Shown here piece by piece: positions 46,307 to 54,902 of a DNA stretch of 64,000 nt; the stretch's first letter is position 1; every line of letters starts with the position of its first letter. The stretch lies in NCBI GenBank assembly GCA_002428995.1, contig DIYJ01000003.1:62001-126000 (forward strand). The letters run 5' to 3'. The notes under the pieces are model-generated. The model was not told the origin of the DNA, did not search any database, and saw only the letters and a list, made by a program, of their open reading frames with translations. The translations under genes and the position numbers were made by a program. Source of the stretch: Flavobacteriales bacterium UBA6057. GTDB lineage: Bacteria; Bacteroidota; Bacteroidia; Flavobacteriales_G; Salibacteraceae.

Positions 46307-46765
46307 CTATCGAAACTTTTTGTGAAGATCTTTCAAATGGCGCCTTATGTGTGCTGCCACGATTTGCAAGTGCTCCAGGCGCGAGTAGGGACGAGATCCC
46401 CTTTTGTAAGGAATGAGTGTCACAGAATCATCGTAGATATGGTGGCGAATCACTTCCTGCGCTTTTTTCATGCGCTCGATGAGTTCAGGAATCGATACTG
46501 TTCGGGTAGTTTCTACGCTTTGCTGATTCACTTCTGAGAGCTTGCCCCGAAGCGGATTGGGTTTGCGCCCTTCAGCCGCATCGCTCAGATTTCGTGCGAA
46601 ACTCTCGTGCCAGAAGACAAGGTGTCCCAGGATGTCTTTAGCGTCCCAGAATTCATAGACCATGGTGCTCCAGTCCAGGCTGCCCTCATAAAATTGAAAC
46701 AACCTGTTCAATTCTATCTCCAGCACGTGCAGCGCTTCATCAATTTCAGTTTGGTTGTTTTCCAT
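46307..46765 (-). CDS. DinB/ClbS-like four-helix protein
   Basis: Cytosolic protein of 152 residues in the DinB-like superfamily: WSTMVYEFWDAKDILGHLVFWHESFARNL, with the His of LGHLVFWH and a late HLQIVAAHIRRHLKDL that may form a metal site. Members include DNA-damage-inducible, thiol-transferase and ClbS/DfsB resistance proteins. The specific activity is unknown. The ATG at 46765 is preferred over a TTG at 46798, and a perfect -7 element lies directly upstream. Confidence 0.8.
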   Translation of the reverse strand: MENNQTEIDEALHVLEIELNRLFQFYEGSLDWSTMVYEFWDAKDILGHLVFWHESFARNLSDAAEGRKPNPLRGKLSEVNQQSVETTRTVSIPELIERMKKAQEVIRHHIYDDSVTLIPYKRGSRPYSRLEHLQIVAAHIRRHLKDLHKKFR

Positions 46766-46772
46766 GCACGAG

Positions 46773-46780
46773 CAAAAGTA
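46773..46780 (-). promoter_or_regulatory. -7 element of the DinB-like gene
   Basis: Minus-strand TACTTTTG, perfect TAnnTTTG, 7 bases before the ATG at 46765. A TTTTTGAG stretch lies 15 bases further upstream and may be the -33 element. Confidence 0.5.
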
Positions 46781-46827
46781 GGGCCCGCGCAGACTCAAAA
46801 AGGATCAACAGCGCCATGAAAATACCC

Positions 46828-47802
46828 TTAAAGGTTAGGATCCAATGCATCTACGTCTCCCATGATCTTGTTGATCTTCGTGGCGTACTTGATCATTAAG
46901 GCATCATTCGGCTTGTAGGGTTTCATTTCGATCTGCAGTGCCCATTCATAATACTCCTGGAGGTCATTCAGGTACTGAGTCAGCAATTCCGGAGTCCATT
47001 CAGTATTTCTCGTTATGCCGTATTTATCCTTGAGCTTTTTGCCCAGTTCCTGACCCCACTCATTGTTGATCATGTCCACGTAGTTGTCGACCGGGCCTTC
47101 GTCCAGATCTGCCAGTTGTTCTTCCGAAAACTGACCCGTTATCAGCTCAGGAAATAAGCGCTCATGTACATCCGCGATGAAGTCCGCCAGATCTTCAGAC
47201 ATCACTGAGGTCATGAAGGCCTGCGCATTGATGTGGTTGAAGGTATTGATGTAGCCTTTCTCTGTGGTATCTCGCGTGGGCATGGCAGCCAGATCTTCGG
47301 CTGGAATGTTGAACATCATGGTTTGCGCGATGTCGAAAAAGGCAACATCATCTTCCCCGAAAATTCGATCAATCCTGCGTGAGAGGTAGTAGACACGCAC
47401 CAGGTCGTCACGATTCATCAGTGTGTAAGGCGACCGCACCGCCAGCGAAACCCGATCCCAAAAACCACCGTCACGCGCACTTCGGAAATCGTTTTGATCA
47501 ATCCCTGTTTCCAGAATGGTTGTGACTTCTGTGCCTGCACTTGCATGCGTGATGGTCACTTGCTTTTGATCGAACAGCCGTGACGCTTCGTACTCAACTT
47601 TCAGCACTGTTTTCAAATCTTCGAGCGATCGAAATTTGGTGCCCAGCAATGCTCCTTGAATGTATGCGTGTGGATGTGCTGAGTCTCGTTCGGTATGATC
47701 AGAAACCATCCGTTCGCTTTCCAGGCCGGTCTCGATCTCCGGAGAAGCTGGAGCGCAACTCACAAGCAGAGCTGTGCAGCTCACGATGAGCAAACGAATC
47801 AA
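46828..47802 (-). CDS. Lipoprotein of unknown function
   Basis: Not recognised. About 324 residues when started from the TTG at 47802, which gives a textbook lipoprotein leader (MIRLLIVSCTALLVSCAP, Cys16). Upstream in-frame starts (ATG at 47922, further to 47958) would bury this leader in the middle and overlap the divergent gene, so I disfavour them. The mature part is acidic and helical (e.g. FFDIAQTMMFNIPAEDLAAMPTRDTT). It is divergent from the carbohydrate-binding protein gene and could share its regulation, but nothing ties it to sugar use. Confidence 0.62.
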   Translation of the reverse strand: MIRLLIVSCTALLVSCAPASPEIETGLESERMVSDHTERDSAHPHAYIQGALLGTKFRSLEDLKTVLKVEYEASRLFDQKQVTITHASAGTEVTTILETGIDQNDFRSARDGGFWDRVSLAVRSPYTLMNRDDLVRVYYLSRRIDRIFGEDDVAFFDIAQTMMFNIPAEDLAAMPTRDTTEKGYINTFNHINAQAFMTSVMSEDLADFIADVHERLFPELITGQFSEEQLADLDEGPVDNYVDMINNEWGQELGKKLKDKYGITRNTEWTPELLTQYLNDLQEYYEWALQIEMKPYKPNDALMIKYATKINKIMGDVDALDPNL

Positions 47803-47842
47803 CCGGTTTAAACGACTACTTAAGCCTGTACCTGATGTGCTG

Positions 47843-48742
47843 ATGATGGTCTTCTTCAAACTTCTTATTCCGTTGCAATGGCTAACTTCGATCGCCCAAG
47901 AAATCCCTATCAGCCTGAACATTCGTAGTTTCCATACCCGTACCGTTTTTCCGGTCATTCTGTTCTTGCTGTTCGTTGCCTTTCATTCGATTTCTCAGCA
48001 AGCAGAGATAAAACAAATTCCGTTTTTATCGAGCGAACCCATCATTGATGGAGACCTTTCAGAGTGGAAGCAACAGGCCTTCAGCGATGGGGTTTGGGAC
48101 TTGAATCGGGTGCAGAGGAGTGACTGGTTTGAACCGAAGCGCAACCGCCTGGTGGTTCATGAACACGAAGACTCCAATGCCCTGGATCTCAGCTCTACGT
48201 ATTACATGGCTTGGGATGGTCGCTACCTCTACCTCGGAGCGGAGGTACATGACAATATCAATGATACCATGGACGCGAAGCACGAACCTAAGCGCTGGTA
48301 CTACAAGGATGCCATCGCCTGGTTCCTGGAAGCTCCAAAGGATACGGTATCAGAAAGCTTCGGAAACGGGGATCATGCCTTTTGTTTTGTCATCGATACT
48401 CTTATGCCTGCATACGGAGCCTGGTGGCGACATGGGGACGAAGGCCAATCTTACATTGAAGAACCGCTGCCCAGGGAAGCGGTCACCTATGCCATTGCCA
48501 TGAATCCCTGGCAACGCAGCAAGGCAGATTACATTTTAGAGGCCCGAGTGGATCTTCAGGCTACTTTCGGTCGCGGTGATCGACAGTGGAAAGGCAAGGC
48601 AGAAGATCATACCTATGGGATGATGATCGTGCACTGCGATCCTGATGGAGCTGAATATGGTGGACACCTGCTGATCTATGGAAAGGGTGATGATGATGCC
48701 ACCTGGCAACCGATGAGATTTAAAGCCAGAGAAGATGAATGA
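47843..48742 (+). CDS. Exported protein with family-9-like carbohydrate-binding domain
   Basis: Exported protein with a CBM9/DOMON-like sugar-binding fold: SSEPIIDGDLSEWKQ near the N-terminus, YMAWDGRYLYLGAEVHDN and KDAIAWFLEAPKD in the middle. About 300 residues from ATG 47843. The leader is more convincingly VFPVILFLLFVAFHSISQQ, which would start near 47915, where only non-ATG codons (CTG, ATT) exist; the true start is uncertain. Its stop overlaps the start region of the GH28 gene, giving a CBM-GH28-unknown-GH78 operon for pectin-type glycans. Confidence 0.8.
   Translation: MMVFFKLLIPLQWLTSIAQEIPISLNIRSFHTRTVFPVILFLLFVAFHSISQQAEIKQIPFLSSEPIIDGDLSEWKQQAFSDGVWDLNRVQRSDWFEPKRNRLVVHEHEDSNALDLSSTYYMAWDGRYLYLGAEVHDNINDTMDAKHEPKRWYYKDAIAWFLEAPKDTVSESFGNGDHAFCFVIDTLMPAYGAWWRHGDEGQSYIEEPLPREAVTYAIAMNPWQRSKADYILEARVDLQATFGRGDRQWKGKAEDHTYGMMIVHCDPDGAEYGGHLLIYGKGDDDATWQPMRFKAREDE
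47882..47889 (+). promoter_or_regulatory. Possible -7 element of the pectin locus
   Basis: TAACTTCG, one mismatch to TAnnTTTG, upstream of the hydrophobic leader of the carbohydrate-binding protein. If real, it places the translation start after ~47895. Confidence 0.25.
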
Positions 48743-48758
48743 TCCAGGAACGGTTTTT

Positions 48759-50339
48759 ATGATGCGGGCAAGGACGGTTGTTCTGTTGCTCTTGTGTCTG
48801 TTGGCATCGTCTGGTGCAAAATCACAGCTCGATGGTACTTTTCACGATGTGACAGCCTACGGAGCTGTGCGCGACACGCAAACCGTTTCCACTGCTGCCA
48901 TTCAAGCCGCCATCGATAGCTGCTACCGTCAGGGTGGGGGAACGGTTCACTTTCCTCCCGGTGATTATTGTTCCGGGACCATCGTTTTGAAAGACAACGT
49001 CACGTTGTACCTGGAAACTGGAGCCACGCTTTACGCAAGCCGGAACATTGACGATTACCGCATGCCACTGGAAGATGCTCCCCGCCCCATTCTTATCTAT
49101 GCCAATGGCGCCCGGAACATCCGAATTATGGGGCATGGTACCATAAGCGGTCGAGCCAGACATGTGTACGAAGATTTGCGCTCCGTAGATCGTTTCATCA
49201 AGGACATTACGGAGAACGCGCGGCAGGCGGGCATTGAAATGAAGCGCTACTACATTGTGCCGCCCGATGTTGGACTCGTGGTGCTTTCGAAGTGTGAGGG
49301 CATCTCCATTGAGAATGTATCGCTGGTAGAGTCCAGTTTCTGGACCTTGCATCTCGTCCGCAGTGAGCGCATCTTCATTCGTGGAGTGTACATTTTTTCA
49401 GACCTCGAAAAGGGAGTCAACGCGGATGGAATTGATATCAATTCCTGCAAGGACGTCATGATCACCGATTGTAATGTAACAACCGGTGACGATGCCATCG
49501 TAGTCAAAAGCTGGTACACAAAACCCTGCGAGAATGTGACGGTTTCAAATTGCATCCTCAGCTCGTCCTCCACAGCTTTGAAGTTGGGCACCGAGTCAAA
49601 CGGAGATTTCAAGCACATTCAATTCAGCAATTGTGTCGTTAGAAATTCGAACCGTGGATTGAGCATTGTGGTGCGCAGTGGCGCGAGGGTGGAAAATGTT
49701 CTGTTCTCTGACATTACCGTAGAATGCAAGCGCAGGCATTTTAATTGGTGGGGCAATGCTGATCCTATTTGGGTGTACCTCGATCGCAGAAATGCCAATG
49801 TAAAGGCCGGATACATCAAGGATGTCGTTTTCAGCAACATCATTGCGCACGGCATGGGGACCAGTAAAATCGAATGCCTGGAAGGGACTCGCATCGAAAA
49901 CCTTCAACTCAACAACGTGCAGCTGTACATGCAAGCCGAGGATAAGGCAGATAAGAGAGCTGACCATGCGCTGGAGGTGAGCCATGTGAAAGACCTTCGC
50001 TTACAGGATGTGAGCATAAGGTGGTCTTCAGAACAAACGGAACCGAAGTGGAAGAGTGCGCTATCCTTCTCAAATGTCGATGGACTGATCATTGATCGGT
50101 TCAGTGGAAGTCAGGGACTGGCCGATGGCGATGATCCCGTCATTGAACTTATCGATGTGAGCAATGCGTTGATCACAGCCTGCACGCCAGATTGCAACAC
50201 ATCAACGTTGGTGAGGGTCACGGGAGAGCGCAGTCAGAATATCTTGCTGAAGGATAATGACCCTTTTCAGAAAGCAGAAGTCGAGTTGCAGGTCGTAGAT
50301 GTTGGTAAAACCTCATCGAACATTAAAGCTTTGGATTAG
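48759..50339 (+). CDS. Exported GH28 glycoside hydrolase (polygalacturonase family)
   Basis: Exported parallel beta-helix enzyme of about 526 residues; the ATG at 48759 gives the leader MMRARTVVLLLLCLLASSGA. The pectate_lyase_3-type start (VTAYGAVRDTQTVSTAAIQAAID) is followed by repeating coils and the GH28 acid cluster: NADGIDI and TTGDDAIVVKSW (paired Asp). The later SGH-type His motif of polygalacturonases is not evident; TALKLGTESNGDFKHI occupies that place, as in some Bacteroidota GH28 acting on modified or rhamnogalacturonan substrates. It should cleave galacturonan-containing pectin. Confidence 0.9.
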   Translation: MMRARTVVLLLLCLLASSGAKSQLDGTFHDVTAYGAVRDTQTVSTAAIQAAIDSCYRQGGGTVHFPPGDYCSGTIVLKDNVTLYLETGATLYASRNIDDYRMPLEDAPRPILIYANGARNIRIMGHGTISGRARHVYEDLRSVDRFIKDITENARQAGIEMKRYYIVPPDVGLVVLSKCEGISIENVSLVESSFWTLHLVRSERIFIRGVYIFSDLEKGVNADGIDINSCKDVMITDCNVTTGDDAIVVKSWYTKPCENVTVSNCILSSSSTALKLGTESNGDFKHIQFSNCVVRNSNRGLSIVVRSGARVENVLFSDITVECKRRHFNWWGNADPIWVYLDRRNANVKAGYIKDVVFSNIIAHGMGTSKIECLEGTRIENLQLNNVQLYMQAEDKADKRADHALEVSHVKDLRLQDVSIRWSSEQTEPKWKSALSFSNVDGLIIDRFSGSQGLADGDDPVIELIDVSNALITACTPDCNTSTLVRVTGERSQNILLKDNDPFQKAEVELQVVDVGKTSSNIKALD

Positions 50340-50843
50340 ATGATGAAAGCCCCCTCGTTTGTTTTAACCGTGATTGGTTTTTTGCTCTCTTTCAACATCT
50401 GCTGGAGTCAGAGTTCAAGAGAGAAACAAACATTTCTGCTCCATCCCAACAGCAAGGTAGAGTACAATGCAGATTACCCGCATTACCTGAGCTTGTTTGG
50501 CATCAAAGAGGGAGAAGACCTAGTTTTTGAATACACTTCCAACAATGCTGCGGAAGAAGGAAATGACTCAGAGGCAGAAACGAAAGTGGCGTTTCAGGTG
50601 AAGCCTGATGCCAAATCCTTCAAATGGATCGATCAGGAGATCGCTGAACACGCAGCTGTGTATGTGCAGCTCTGTCGCTGTGCGGATGCCGCAGTTCATC
50701 CCATTGATGAAGGAGTGATTGAAGGAAAAAAGAGGAAAGACGGAACCTGGGAAGTAGAGATGAGTGTTTACCTGGAAGGACACTTTACCGGCAAGCGGTA
50801 CCACATCCAGGCTGACGGTGTTTTTGTGAGCGCGGAGAAATGA
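50340..50843 (+). CDS. Small exported protein of the pectin locus, function unknown
   Basis: Not recognised. 167 residues with signal peptide (SFVLTVIGFLLSFNICWSQ). The mature domain is beta-rich (KQTFLLHPNSKVEYN, EDLVFEYTSNN, YVQLCRCADAAVHPIDEG, EVEMSVYLEGHFTGKRY) and acidic. It sits between GH28 and GH78 with zero spacing on one side and a 4-base ATGA overlap on the other, so it is co-expressed with both. A binding or accessory role is an inference from context. Confidence 0.7.
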   Translation: MMKAPSFVLTVIGFLLSFNICWSQSSREKQTFLLHPNSKVEYNADYPHYLSLFGIKEGEDLVFEYTSNNAAEEGNDSEAETKVAFQVKPDAKSFKWIDQEIAEHAAVYVQLCRCADAAVHPIDEGVIEGKKRKDGTWEVEMSVYLEGHFTGKRYHIQADGVFVSAEK

Positions 50844-53590
50844 AGCTGAAATTCATACACGCGCTCTATGTCTTGCCGATGCTGTGGGTACTCTCGGCAT
50901 GTCACCAGGAGCCATCTGATCTGGAGCCGATCGAGCTTCGTTGCGAATACCTGGAGAATCCAGTGGGTATCGATGCTCAAAACCCTCGACTCAGTTGGAA
51001 GCTGAGCGCTCAGGGACGCTCGCGCTCTCAAAGTGCTTACCAAATCCTGGTGGCCAGCAGCGAAGAACTTCTTGCTGAGGATATTGGCGACCTCTGGGAT
51101 TCGGAGAAAACAGCTTCCGATCGGAGCTTTTATCTTCCGTACGAGGGGCGTGCTTTAAGCTCAGGCCAACACTGCTTCTGGAAAGTAAAAACCTGGGATC
51201 AGGATGATGTAGCTTCCAAATGGAGCGAGGCGTCTCTCTGGACCATGGCTCTGCTGAACGAAGAGGATTGGAAGGCACAATGGATTGGCTTTGATGAGGC
51301 CGTTGGTGATACCAATTACAAGGCCAAGCCCTGGGGCAACAACATCACTAAAAGGTGGGAATATATTCCACTTCCCTGTCCTTACTTCAGAAAAGAGTTT
51401 ACCCTGGACGAACCCATAGATCAGGCGTTGATTCACATCACATCGCTGGGTATCTATCAGCTTTATGTGAACGGTGTCAAGGTTGGAAATGACTTTTTCA
51501 CGCCAGGCTGGACAGACTACAAGAAGCGCATTTACTACAACACCTACGACCTTAAGGCGCTTCTTCAGACAGGGAAGAACACGATCGCAGTCATTCTTGC
51601 TGACGGCTGGTATGCAGGGACTATGGCTACGCGTGGACAGCATTTTTACGGAGATCGGTTGAGGTTGAAAGCGCAGCTCAATGCCCGCTTTGCCGATGGA
51701 AGCACTGCATTCATTCCAACAGATGATACTTGGAAGGCATCTTACGGGCCATTGCAAGAGGCAGACTTCCATGCCGGTGAAACGTATGATGCGCGTTTGG
51801 AAATGGATGGTTGGGATCGCAATGATTTTGATGATGGAGACTGGAAATCCGTGATTGCATCGGATACCCAAACGGCTGTTCTAGAGGCCTATCCAATGGT
51901 GACAGTACAACAGATTGAGAGGATCGAACCTGCGCATGTTTTTAAGTCAGATTCCGGAGTCTACCTGGTGGACATGGGGCAGAACTTCACAGGTTGGGCA
52001 AAACTGAAAGTGCAAGGTGAGGCAGGAGATAGCGTAGTGATGCGCTTTGCAGAAATGCTGAATGCCGACAGCAGTCTGCACACTCGAAATCTGCGTGCCG
52101 CAAGGTGCACCGATACCTATGTACTGCGCGGAGATGGGCCTGAAACCTGGGAGCCAAGGTTCACCTTCCATGGTTACCGATTCATTGAGGTCAGCGGATA
52201 TCCTGGCGCCCTGACCAAGGATGATATTACCGGAATAGTGCTGCACTCCAACCTGGAGCGAACCGGACATTTTAGCTGTTCCAATGACTTGATCAATCAG
52301 ATTTACCACAACCTCACCTGGAGTCAGCGTTCGAACTATCTGGAAGTTCCAATGGATTGTCCGCAGCGCGATGAGCGACTGGGATGGGGTGGAGATGCAC
52401 ACATTTTCATGCGAACGGGTAGCTACAACATGGATATTTCAGCGTTCTTCCACAAGTGGCTGGTGGATTTGGCAGATGCGCAGATGAAGGATAAGAGTAT
52501 TCCGAGCACTGCACCTCTGGTCTATAACCGCGTGGCTTCCGGATGGGGTGATGCTATTGTTCTCTGTCCCTGGATGTTTTTTGAAATCTACAACGACACA
52601 AGCATCCTTGAGAAATTCTACCCCACCATGGAAGACTGGATGTACTACCTCGATAGCTTCAGCAGTGAATACATCAGCAGGCAGCTGAGCTTTGGGGATT
52701 GGCAGAATGTGGACAGCGAAACACCGCTTGATGTGCTTGCCACCAGCTTTTACAAACACGATGCTGAGCTCGTTGCACAAATCGCTTCTGTGCTTGGGAA
52801 ACCCGAGGATGCACAGAAATATCAAGCCCTTGCCGATTCGATTTTTGTAGCCTTCAACGACAGCCTTGTGGATGATAGCGGCAGAGTAAAGGGGCAGACC
52901 CAAACGGCCTATCTGCTCGCGTTGAGTTTTGACATGCTTCCTGACTCTCGTAGGGAATTGGCCATACAGCATTTGTTGGATGACATTGAGCAAAGAGGAC
53001 CCGCATTGACCACGGGCATCCAGGGAATCAAAATGCTACTGCCCGTGCTCTCCGAAATTGGGCGTTCAGATTTGGCGTATCAACTGCTCATGAAGCGAGA
53101 TTTTCCCTCTTGGGGATATCATATTGACAATGGCGCCACCACGATTTGGGAGCGCTGGGATGGTTATTCTGCTGATTCAGGATTTCATGAAGACATTACA
53201 AATTCCTTCAACCAGTATGCTTTTGGCGCTGTAGGCGAGTGGATGTTTTCTACTATAGCAGGAATTGATCAAGCTGAGCGCGGGTATAAATCAATCATCA
53301 TCCGTCCGCAACCTGGTGGGGATTTGAGCTCCGCAGAAGCTACCTACAATTCGCCTCGGGGAATGATCTCCTCCTCCTGGAAGATCGATGAAGGACAGTT
53401 TTACCTGGACGTGGTTATTCCCCCAAATACGGATGCGTTCGTCTTCATTCCCACCACGGATGCTGAGTCCATCACGGAAGGTGGTATGAAGCTGGATTCC
53501 GTGGAAGGAATATTGAACGCAATGAAAGTGGATGATGGCTTCGGAATCAGGATTGGTTCAGGAAGGTATAGGTTCAGGGCGAGGTACTAG
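50840..53590 (+). CDS. GH78 alpha-L-rhamnosidase, lipoprotein
   Basis: Large enzyme of 916 residues with a lipobox (LWVLSACH). Domain order follows GH78: Fn3-like N-domain (NPRLSWKLSAQGRSRSQSAYQILVASS), Bac_rhamnosid_N (YQLYVNGVKVGNDFFTPGWTDYKKRI), concanavalin-like domain, and the (alpha/alpha)6 catalytic domain with MDCPQRDERLGWGGDAHIF (general acid region) and IWERWDGYS. It releases terminal L-rhamnose from rhamnogalacturonan or other plant/algal glycans. The start overlaps the previous stop (ATGA). Confidence 0.94.
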   Translation: MKLKFIHALYVLPMLWVLSACHQEPSDLEPIELRCEYLENPVGIDAQNPRLSWKLSAQGRSRSQSAYQILVASSEELLAEDIGDLWDSEKTASDRSFYLPYEGRALSSGQHCFWKVKTWDQDDVASKWSEASLWTMALLNEEDWKAQWIGFDEAVGDTNYKAKPWGNNITKRWEYIPLPCPYFRKEFTLDEPIDQALIHITSLGIYQLYVNGVKVGNDFFTPGWTDYKKRIYYNTYDLKALLQTGKNTIAVILADGWYAGTMATRGQHFYGDRLRLKAQLNARFADGSTAFIPTDDTWKASYGPLQEADFHAGETYDARLEMDGWDRNDFDDGDWKSVIASDTQTAVLEAYPMVTVQQIERIEPAHVFKSDSGVYLVDMGQNFTGWAKLKVQGEAGDSVVMRFAEMLNADSSLHTRNLRAARCTDTYVLRGDGPETWEPRFTFHGYRFIEVSGYPGALTKDDITGIVLHSNLERTGHFSCSNDLINQIYHNLTWSQRSNYLEVPMDCPQRDERLGWGGDAHIFMRTGSYNMDISAFFHKWLVDLADAQMKDKSIPSTAPLVYNRVASGWGDAIVLCPWMFFEIYNDTSILEKFYPTMEDWMYYLDSFSSEYISRQLSFGDWQNVDSETPLDVLATSFYKHDAELVAQIASVLGKPEDAQKYQALADSIFVAFNDSLVDDSGRVKGQTQTAYLLALSFDMLPDSRRELAIQHLLDDIEQRGPALTTGIQGIKMLLPVLSEIGRSDLAYQLLMKRDFPSWGYHIDNGATTIWERWDGYSADSGFHEDITNSFNQYAFGAVGEWMFSTIAGIDQAERGYKSIIIRPQPGGDLSSAEATYNSPRGMISSSWKIDEGQFYLDVVIPPNTDAFVFIPTTDAESITEGGMKLDSVEGILNAMKVDDGFGIRIGSGRYRFRARY

Positions 53591-53633
53591 ATTCAAGATC
53601 AAGGATGAAGGATCAAAGTTCAAGGATGGAAGA
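53591..53633. repeat. Short degenerate tandem repeat of GATCAAGGATGAAG type
   Basis: The gap between the convergent GH78 and FucP genes consists of three imperfect copies of a GATCAAGG-ATGGAA unit. No hairpin with T-run is visible. Confidence 0.4.
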
Positions 53634-54854
53634 TCAAGGCTGCTTTTTGGGGGCTTGTATGGTGTGTCCTTTGAGGGCGTAGAACAATACGTAGCCGTAG
53701 CAGATGATGCCGATGGAGAAGGAGAGCTGCACGCTCAGCTGATCTGCCATTACTCCTTGCAGCAGCGGAACGATGGCGCCACCTACGATGGCCATCACCA
53801 ATAATCCTGAACCGCGACTGGTGTGATGTCCCAGGCCTTTGATCGAGAGCGTGAATATGTTCGGGAACATCACCGAATTAAACAGACCCACCAACAGAAT
53901 AGCCCACATGGCGAATGCCCCTGAGGTAAGCAATGTGACCGTGACCAACGTCAATGCTCCGGTAGCGCTCAGCGCCAGAAGCTTTTCGGCTTTTATCTTT
54001 TGCAAGAGCGCTGAGCCTATGAACCGCCCCACCATCGCTCCTCCCCAATAGTAGGAAACGTAGTTCCCGGCCACTTCTTCCGGCATTCCTGCAATGTCCA
54101 CCTCTCCAAAAAAGTTGACCAGAAAGCCTCCAATGGAAACTTCAATACCCACGTAAAGGAAGATGGCGACCACGCCCAGCACCAGGTGTCGGTGTTGCCA
54201 GATGCTCGATCGCCCTTCGCTGCCATCCGTGGACTCGTGCTCAATGGCAGGCAGCTTTACAAAAGCAAACAGCGCTGCCAGCAGAAATAGGGCCAGGGCC
54301 AATCCCATGTAAGGCAGCTGAACAGCTTCTGCTTTTGCATTCGATGAGGTTTCCGAGAGTATGAGAAATGTGCCAAATACCGGAGCTATGGTGTGGGCCA
54401 GTGAATTGAAGCCCTGAGAGAGATTCAGTCGACTGGATGCCGTTTCAGGATCTCCAACGGAGGCTACAAACGGATTGGCCGCTACTTGCAACACTGTGAT
54501 GCCAGAAGCAAGCACAAACAACGCAAACAGAAAAACCGGATAAGAAACAAGAATAGAGGCAGGATAGAACAGGAAGCAACCGATGCCCATCACCACGAGG
54601 CCGGTCACAATGCCTTTGGAATAACCAACCCGTTCGATGATCCGACTCGCAGGAATCGACATCACGAAGTAAGACCCAAAGAAGCAGAACTGCACCAGCA
54701 TCGCCTGCGTGTAATTCAGCTCAAACAGGGCTTTCAGATGTGGAATCAGAATATCGTTCAGCGAAGTGATGAACCCCCACATAAAGAAGAGCATGACCAG
54801 CAGCATGAAGGCTGATCGGTAGTTCTTGTTCTGAGGTTTTGTTGGCTCCATCAT
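53634..54854 (-). CDS. FucP-type sugar:H+ symporter
   Basis: Major-facilitator permease of 406 residues with 12 membrane segments. Features of the fucose/glucose-galactose group: FFMWGFITSLNDILIPHLK in helix 1, VQFCFFGSYFVMSIPA, VLQVAANPFV and, in the second half, FNSVMFPNIFTLSIKGLG. The substrate could be L-fucose, L-rhamnose-like deoxysugars or a hexose; its position next to a rhamnosidase makes rhamnose or another pectin sugar an attractive but unproven guess. Convergent with the glycosidase operon. Confidence 0.9.
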   Translation of the reverse strand: MMEPTKPQNKNYRSAFMLLVMLFFMWGFITSLNDILIPHLKALFELNYTQAMLVQFCFFGSYFVMSIPASRIIERVGYSKGIVTGLVVMGIGCFLFYPASILVSYPVFLFALFVLASGITVLQVAANPFVASVGDPETASSRLNLSQGFNSLAHTIAPVFGTFLILSETSSNAKAEAVQLPYMGLALALFLLAALFAFVKLPAIEHESTDGSEGRSSIWQHRHLVLGVVAIFLYVGIEVSIGGFLVNFFGEVDIAGMPEEVAGNYVSYYWGGAMVGRFIGSALLQKIKAEKLLALSATGALTLVTVTLLTSGAFAMWAILLVGLFNSVMFPNIFTLSIKGLGHHTSRGSGLLVMAIVGGAIVPLLQGVMADQLSVQLSFSIGIICYGYVLFYALKGHTIQAPKKQP

Positions 54855-54902
54855 CCGCGGTCAAGATAAGTATGGAGAACAAATCGGACTCGGAGGGCTT
54901 TC

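Noticed and set aside
48822..49352. 176-aa minus-strand ORF opposite GH28
   Set aside because: Shadow of the GH28 beta-helix coding region.
52439..52993. 184-aa minus-strand ORF opposite GH78
   Set aside because: Lies entirely within the GH78 catalytic domain on the other strand.
47000..54900. A full SusCD-type polysaccharide utilisation locus
   Set aside because: No TonB-dependent SusC-like receptor, SusD-like lipoprotein or hybrid sensor is encoded here.
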